From NCBI RefSeq assembly GCF_030463535.1, contig NC_132901.1, positions 8,314,959-8,378,958 on the forward strand: a stretch of 64,000 nucleotides of DNA. Direction: 5' to 3'. Positions within the stretch are counted from its first letter, which is position 1. The number at the start of each line of letters is the position of its first letter. This DNA is from Salminus brasiliensis (taxonomy: Eukaryota; Chordata; Actinopteri; Characiformes; Bryconidae). The translations under genes and the position numbers were made by a program. A model generated the notes under the pieces. That model was given only the letters and a program-made list of their open reading frames with translations, ran no database searches and had not been told where the DNA came from. Positions 59,127 through 64,000 of the stretch are shown here, piece after piece.

Positions 59127-59360
59127 TAGAAGTGCACTCTTCTATTCAAGTGAACGGCTTCTGTGCCCTAATAGTGAGTGATTGGAGGCTGAATATTAAA
59201 GACATTGTATTAGACTCCCGAGTACAGAAGCTGATGTTGTGTGTTTTTGCTCCATAGAGAGGGAGAGCGTCCTTTCCTTCACATTACTTCATGAAAGTCC
59301 ATCAAAAACACTAAACTACTGCCAACTTTCATAAAGAGGACTTTTCCAAGAAATGAGAGA

Positions 59361-60340
59361 ACTGACTGTCCTAGATTTTAATGTGAAATATTACAACACA
59401 AACACTGACAGTCTCATCTCACTGGTTTGTTCATCTCCTCCTGGATGGTAGGTGGTTATACAGTGTGTGGCTGGAGTGAAAGGTGTCCCTAATGAAGCTG
59501 CAATCTCCTTCCACACACAGTGCTGGTGAGGAACGTCTCTCATGGAAGGGGACCTTGTGCCAGATAAGATGTCCTGGGGATTTTTTCACCACCTATTGGA
59601 GCCTTAGTCTGCCACAGTGGAGCTGCCGTATTCCACTGTCACACAGAGAGTCTGCAGGACACAGAACTACACAACCACACATACTGGGGTCTTTTTATTA
59701 GGATGTCCCAAGACCCAATTACAAATGCAGGTATTGATTTCCAGGTCTGGTGGGGATGACCATTTTGAAGGTGGAGGAAAAATCAAAGAACAGCATACAG
59801 ATATAGGTGTTTCGAATGTGTAGTCAGTTGAGGGCATTTGCTTTTAGAGGTACCACCCCAGTGACAAGCCATTTTGGACCCTATAGTGACTAAAGAGTAA
59901 CCAGAAATATCCACTCATGATCAAAATGTCTTTCTATACTGTTTATTTATAGAAAGTAAATAGTAAACATACTGAACTTTAGCATTAATTGAAAGAGCAA
60001 CAGAAATAGGAAAACATGAACAATGTTTATGAAGATGAAATTAAAAGAAACTGCACTCCATACCATTACAATATGACATTAACATCAAATAAAACAATGA
60101 AACTAAGTAAAAAAAAAAAAAAGATTTCATCCTGACACTGCAAAATGTACATAATGTAGGTTCCACTTATAAGCGAATATCAGCCTTATTAAAAAGAAAA
60201 ACACCCACCAGAAACCAGAAGCAACATTTTACCACACAGAACCCACACAGCGTCTATGTTTAGTAAGTACGTGACGTTCCAAACCAATGGAATCACTTCA
60301 GTATGCAGACGGCCCGTTACACCAACATCATCAAGGGAGT
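59361..60340. other. Unassigned sequence
   Basis: Contains an open frame at 59483-59701 (+) with no recognised domain, and an A14 run near 60109-60122. No gene supported. Confidence 0.35.
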
Positions 60341-60346
60341 ACTTAC

Positions 60347-60598
60347 ATAATTTAGTGTAATATTAGATACACACTGAAGCACCTCCCCTTGAACCTGTAC
60401 ACCTCTGAGAGCATGACTGAATTTAAGAGTCTTCTGCAGGTCTGCTGGTGGAGATGAAAGTGGGGTGCTTACACTTTTGCTGAGCATCTCTTGAAGATCA
60501 CCTAGGAGTCCTTTAGAGGAAACTCCCAGCACTGTTTCAGCTGAAGCAGTGACAAGTGTTCACTATCACAGGGTGGATGGCATCAACCTCATCATACA
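60347..60598 (-). CDS. Exon c of an unknown - strand gene (252 nt)
   Basis: Bounded by an acceptor TGTCTTACAG and a donor GTAAGT. In phase with exon b it reads YDEVDAIHPVIVNTCHCFS and then stops. One base out of phase it is open to the donor (VTASAETVLGVSSKGLLGDL, QEMLSKSVSTPLSSPPADLQ, SHALRGVQVQGEVLQCVSNI). This pattern indicates a one-base indel, either a pseudogene lesion or a sequencing error. Confidence 0.5.
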
Positions 60599-60810
60599 CT
60601 GTAAGACAAAAGCAGAAAATACACAAAAGCTTCATTATGATGTTGCAATAAAGAGTAGAGATGAAGGCAGTAGTGAAGAGTAAAAACCCTAGAACAGTCA
60701 TAAATATTTATAATAGACTATAAAAGACAAAATTATTCATATGAAGTTGGTTCATCACATCACATTTGATGGCTATACTGGTTTACCTCCCATTACTTTA
60801 TTCTACTTAC

Positions 60811-60955
60811 CCCTGAGAATCTTCCAAGAGTCTTCAATGGTCTTCTTCATGTGGTCCTTCACAATCAACAAATCAGGTTGTGTCTCCCTGTACTTTTCAT
60901 GCGATACCTCAATGTGGGCCTCAGGCGTAGCATCCTCTCCAACAACGCAGGATTC
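60811..60955 (-). CDS. Exon b of an unknown - strand gene (145 nt)
   Basis: Acceptor TATCTTTGAAG and donor GTAAGT. The frame reads ESCVVGEDATPEAHIEVSHE, KYRETQPDLLIVKDHMKKTI and EDSWKILRG, with no stop. Phase-compatible with exon a (phase 0) and exon c (one leftover base completing GTG). Family not recognised. Confidence 0.55.
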
Positions 60956-61081
60956 CTTCAAAGATACCATAAGTTATCAGTCCCAACCAAAAAAAGAGAA
61001 TTACTCAAATCTCTCCACCAATATTACACCAACTACTCTTCTGTGATCAACCATAATAAAATCATTCTTAAATAAACTTAC

Positions 61082-61168
61082 ATGACCGCTCTCCTCAACA
61101 TCCCTCAGGAAAGAGCTCTTCACCATTAAAGCTTTGCAACTTGGACATACTCTGCATTGGTGGGATAC
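61082..61168 (-). CDS. Exon a of an unknown - strand gene (87 nt)
   Basis: Acceptor TTGGTGTGCAG and donor GTAAGT. It encodes VSHQCRVCPSCKALMVKSSF and LRDVEESGH. The C-x2-C-x2-C spacing could be part of a metal site, but too little is visible. Upstream exons were not found. Confidence 0.5.
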
Positions 61169-61199
61169 CTGCACACCAAGAGCAACAAAATCAATCAAA

Positions 61200-62640
61200 T
61201 GTGTCCAGTAATTCTGTTCAACTAACTAAATCAGATGTATCCTATGTAAACTCATAAAAAATCATTTCTATCAATCATAGAAAATCCTCCTCTATGAGCT
61301 TAAGCTCCCTGACTGAGAAATCCTGCTTTGTTTTCTAAGTAAAAATAATGAAATATCCTCCACAGAGAAAATTCTGTATGATTTCATGCAAATTACTTTC
61401 TATTCACTGTTGATTTCTTTCTTTAGTTATTTGTGTTTCCATTAATAAAAATGCTGACCTTTCAATGAACACATGGTAGTTAGCTAGCTAGTCCTCAAGC
61501 TCAGCTGCTATCACAGAGATGAAGAGCCCTCACCTGCAGTAGCAGCTCAGCTCCATTTCTCCAATGAAACAACTGTTTCAACATCATACAGAAAAATGCT
61601 GGAAATAACTAAATGTCTTTGTACATATCGAAGAATCCTGAAACACTAAAGCTTACCTCTCTCCTCTATTCACAAAAAAGTTCAATATCACAGGGTTTTG
61701 TTCCTTTGCACCGGTTTTAAAGCAGTTTATTCTAAACTAAATGTTTTAATTTCATTCATTTACTATCTTCTTACTGCTGAACAAAAACAGACTCATCAGA
61801 AGAGTTAGTGCTGGTGAAGGAGACTAAATCTACATTTAGAGACTCGTATAAAACTCTGATGGAAGGGCGTGGATTTGTTGTCTAAAAGCTCTCTGACCTG
61901 AATCAACTGTGGAGGAAGGAAAGCTGGAGTTCAGTGAAAGCTAACAGCTAATTAGCCGAGCTACCCAACTATCTAGCTAGATCTGCCAACGTCCTTCTTA
62001 ACTAACTAACAATCTACAACAACAATAAACTAATGGGAGCTTTATCTGATTATTTAATACTTTAATATCATGGAAGTGATTATTGTAGTCTACATACACT
62101 GAAGTGCTGGGATTCAGACTAGTTTCCTCCCCCGGTGATAAAGCCTCACTCTCCTCTCTCTGATAGCGGACCTTCTCCCTCCAGCCTGATCGAGCTGAAC
62201 TTCATCAGCGGGTCCTCAAAATGTAGTCATCCGCCGCCTGGTCTAGTTCCTTCAGGTCACTTGTTCTTCTGCAGATCTCAGTGTTTCACTTAGAGTTCTC
62301 TATATTATTAATTAGTATTGTTTGTGGAATATCTGTAAGATGATGTATTTTACCAGAAAGGATCAATATATTACTCATTTGTTGTCTCTAAAAAAGCGCT
62401 CCTCCTGTGGCGCATTAATACAGTGAGACACAGCCGGACTGTTAGACACAGCCATAGCTCACAGTGTGAAGTTCATCTGACTCCAAATGTCCACTTCATT
62501 AAACTCATTTAGAGACCTGAGTTTAAGAGCTGACGACTTCTAAACTCTAGTAGAAATCACAAACCTCCATTTGATCAGTTAAAGCTCATTAAGTGTTACA
62601 TTTTCTGCACTAACTGATAAAATGATCAGGATGTGTCTCC
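61200..62640. other. Upstream region shared by divergent transcription units
   Basis: Lies between the - strand exons and the + strand gene. It becomes GC-richer and CpG-containing near 62100-62290, which could be a promoter of the - strand unit. No exon was supported. Confidence 0.35.
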
Positions 62641-62872
62641 AGATATTAAAGAAACACACAGGTTTCAGCTCCAGCATTTCTTGACCGCAGTGCTTCTACC
62701 TGTATGGTGGTCTTTGAGGGGTCAGGTACGGAGCGGATCTCTGGTTGTGCTGTAGCTTCCTATCCCGCCCATTGCCCCACTCCCCCACTCCCCCACCCCC
62801 CAGTCCTACTGCCACACCCCGGGTTGCCAGATATGGAAAAACAACAGCAAGGAAACACAGCGAGCTGCAGCC

Positions 62873-63072
62873 ATGGAGGCGAGGAAGCGACCTGGACCTG
62901 GATCATTAGGTGTTACACAACCTAAAAAGCCTCGGCATTCATCTAAAAAGCTCCCTGACCAGAGACGGAGTAAAACCAGAGGAAATACTGGCGATGCGTT
63001 TGATAGATGGAGACAGCTTAGAGCCCAGAAGGACTCAAACCGGACCGAACTGGCTGATTTCCTCCTGAACAG
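62873..63072 (+). CDS. First coding exon of a small basic nuclear-type protein
   Basis: ATG in a strong context (GCAGCCATGG) opens 66 codons: MEARKRPGPGSLGVTQPKKP, RHSSKKLPDQRRSKTRGN, TGDAFDRWRQLRAQKDSN and RTELADFLLN, ending at AACAG with a donor GTGAGC. The basic start followed by a FDRWRQLR..ELADFLL segment recalls N-terminal domains of teleost-specific uncharacterised and transposon-derived proteins; I cannot name the family. A likely second exon follows at 63752. Confidence 0.6.
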
Positions 63073-63282
63073 GTGAGCACTGAGCTTCAGCTAAGTTTAG
63101 CTAACCTCATCTAGATCATTTCTTACAGCCACTAGTAGAGATGGGCTTTTTCAGTGCTTTAAACATTGGAGGGCTTCATTTCTACCCAGTGGTCCGAGTG
63201 CAGCTGGGTTATGAAGGCAGCGCGTGTTTGAGAGAGCTAGGTAGCTAAAGTGCTCCAGACTAGAGCTGCCAGCTCAATATTA

Positions 63283-63376
63283 ATGCAAACGCATCGCCAG
63301 TATTTCCTCTGCTTTTACTCCGTCTCTGCTCATGGAGCTTTTTAGACGAAGGCCGAGGCTTTTTAGGTTGTGGAAC
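63283..63376 (-). repeat. Inverted partial copy of the first exon
   Basis: The reverse complement reads CAACCTAAAAAGCCTCGGCC, GTCTAAAAAGCTCCATGAGC, AGAGACGGAGTAAAAGCAGA and GGAAATACTGGCGATGCGTT, matching 62920-63003 of the first exon with a few substitutions. The encoded peptide (QPKKPRPSSKKLHEQRRSKS) is preserved. It lies inside the intron downstream of exon 1. Confidence 0.9.
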
Positions 63377-63751
63377 ATTTCTGTGATTGACGGTTCGGCC
63401 ATAATTTCATCCTACCTGGACTTTCTGCATTTCATCAGTGCAGTCAGATAACTTGGTGTTTATAATGTTTTATTGTGTTTTAAATGTTAGTTCTTGATTG
63501 AAGTGTATTATATAATCACATCTACATCTTATTGTTTATTCCATCGTTTAAATTGTGCTCGTTTGTTCAGAATCGTCTAAAATAATGTTTTAAACGTGTG
63601 CACAGTGTCTAGCAGACGTTAGCTGTTTATCCGTCGTATCTAATAGAGTCCATAAAGCCCTTTTTAGTAGAGATCACTCAGGTTTGATATTGTGGTGAAA
63701 TGATCTTCACTTTTCTGTGTAAATAAGTTGATTATGGGATTTTCTTTTTAG

Positions 63752-63794
63752 CTTTGAATGTTCAAGCACCTCCACCCCTAGTAAGAGGCAGTAG
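63752..63794 (+). CDS. Probable second exon with stop
   Basis: An acceptor TTTTCTTTTTAG precedes a frame that joins exon 1 as AG+C (Ser) and continues FECSSTSTPSKRQ, then TAG. The spliced product would be 80 residues. It could instead be an internal exon of a longer transcript running out of the window. Confidence 0.4.
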
Positions 63795-64000
63795 AGGAAG
63801 CATCATTTGATGCCCCTGTCCAGTATTGGGTGTCCATCAAGTGGAGCACTTTCAGACCGGTCAGTATTCAGGATCTGAACTAATATGATTTCAGACCACA
63901 TTGTGAATTATAGATCCTAATATTAATACAGAAGTACAGTATTACTGCTGGCCTACATTTTCACAAACAGAACAGTTTTATCTCTACAGAGAAGATCTAC

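Larger units (their letters stand above)
57828..59360. repeat. Dispersed repeat interrupted by a Tc1/mariner element
   Basis: 57828-57888 contains the inverted repeat core (TGACATCCAAGCTCCATCCA) and CTTCTCACTATA. 59129-59360 continues with GAAGTGCACTCTTCTATTCA and GAGTACAGAAGCTG words. Together they parallel 15590-15735, where CTTCTCACTACATTGAAGTT is uninterrupted. Confidence 0.75.

Overview
The window looks like teleost fish nuclear DNA. Evidence: a complete set of vertebrate replication-dependent histone genes; intron-exon structure with consensus splice sites; L2-type LINE fragments; a tRNA-derived SINE; a Tc1/mariner element; degenerate Ty3/gypsy and Ty1/copia retrotransposons; abundant (CA)n, (TG)n and (AT)n microsatellites. 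The species cannot be fixed from the sequence alone.

Region 1 (1-15541): a histone cluster. All five classes lie on the + strand in the order H1, H2A, H3, then a 7.2 kb repeat-filled gap, then H4 and H2B. Each coding region is intact and intronless, and each is followed 32-44 nt after its stop codon by the same histone 3' stem-loop (GGCTCTTTTAAGAGCC). The cluster is bracketed by near-identical ~750 bp G-rich satellite units (1-748 and 14796-15541). This suggests one ~14.8 kb period of what is or was a tandem histone array. The H3-H4 gap holds duplicated ~1.2 kb repeats, an inverted repeat, two ZNF143-like motifs and a possible orphan first exon.

Region 2 (15542-43305): a very large inverted repeat. 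The left arm (15542-23554) reappears in reverse complement as the right arm (31235-43305), around a 7.7 kb unique spacer. The arms carry an L2 LINE fragment, LINE 3' ends, tandem minisatellites and scrambled Ty3/gypsy pieces. The right arm is ~4 kb longer, mostly because a gypsy-derived segment is present four times there. The left arm starts exactly where the satellite would lead into the next H1 gene if the array continued. The spacer holds two decayed TSSK-like kinase copies, a decayed transposase-like gene and possible orphan exons, all on the - strand.

Region 3 (43306-53850): transposon debris. It includes a LINE ORF1 esterase fragment, a copia integrase fragment and a frameshifted Ty3/gypsy element that keeps its primer-binding site and pol domains but has lost gag, most of the protease and a recognisable 3' LTR.

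Region 4 (53851-64000): some probable host genes among repeats. A - strand intronless 246-269 aa basic protein contains seven 12-residue repeats and has a TATA box overlapping its first ATG. A conserved-looking ~100 aa - strand fragment follows. A Tc1/mariner element sits inside a repeat whose empty-site copy is elsewhere in the window. Three phase-matched - strand exons lie at 60.3-61.2 kb, and the + strand first exon of a small basic protein lies near the right edge, with an inverted partial copy of itself 0.2 kb downstream.
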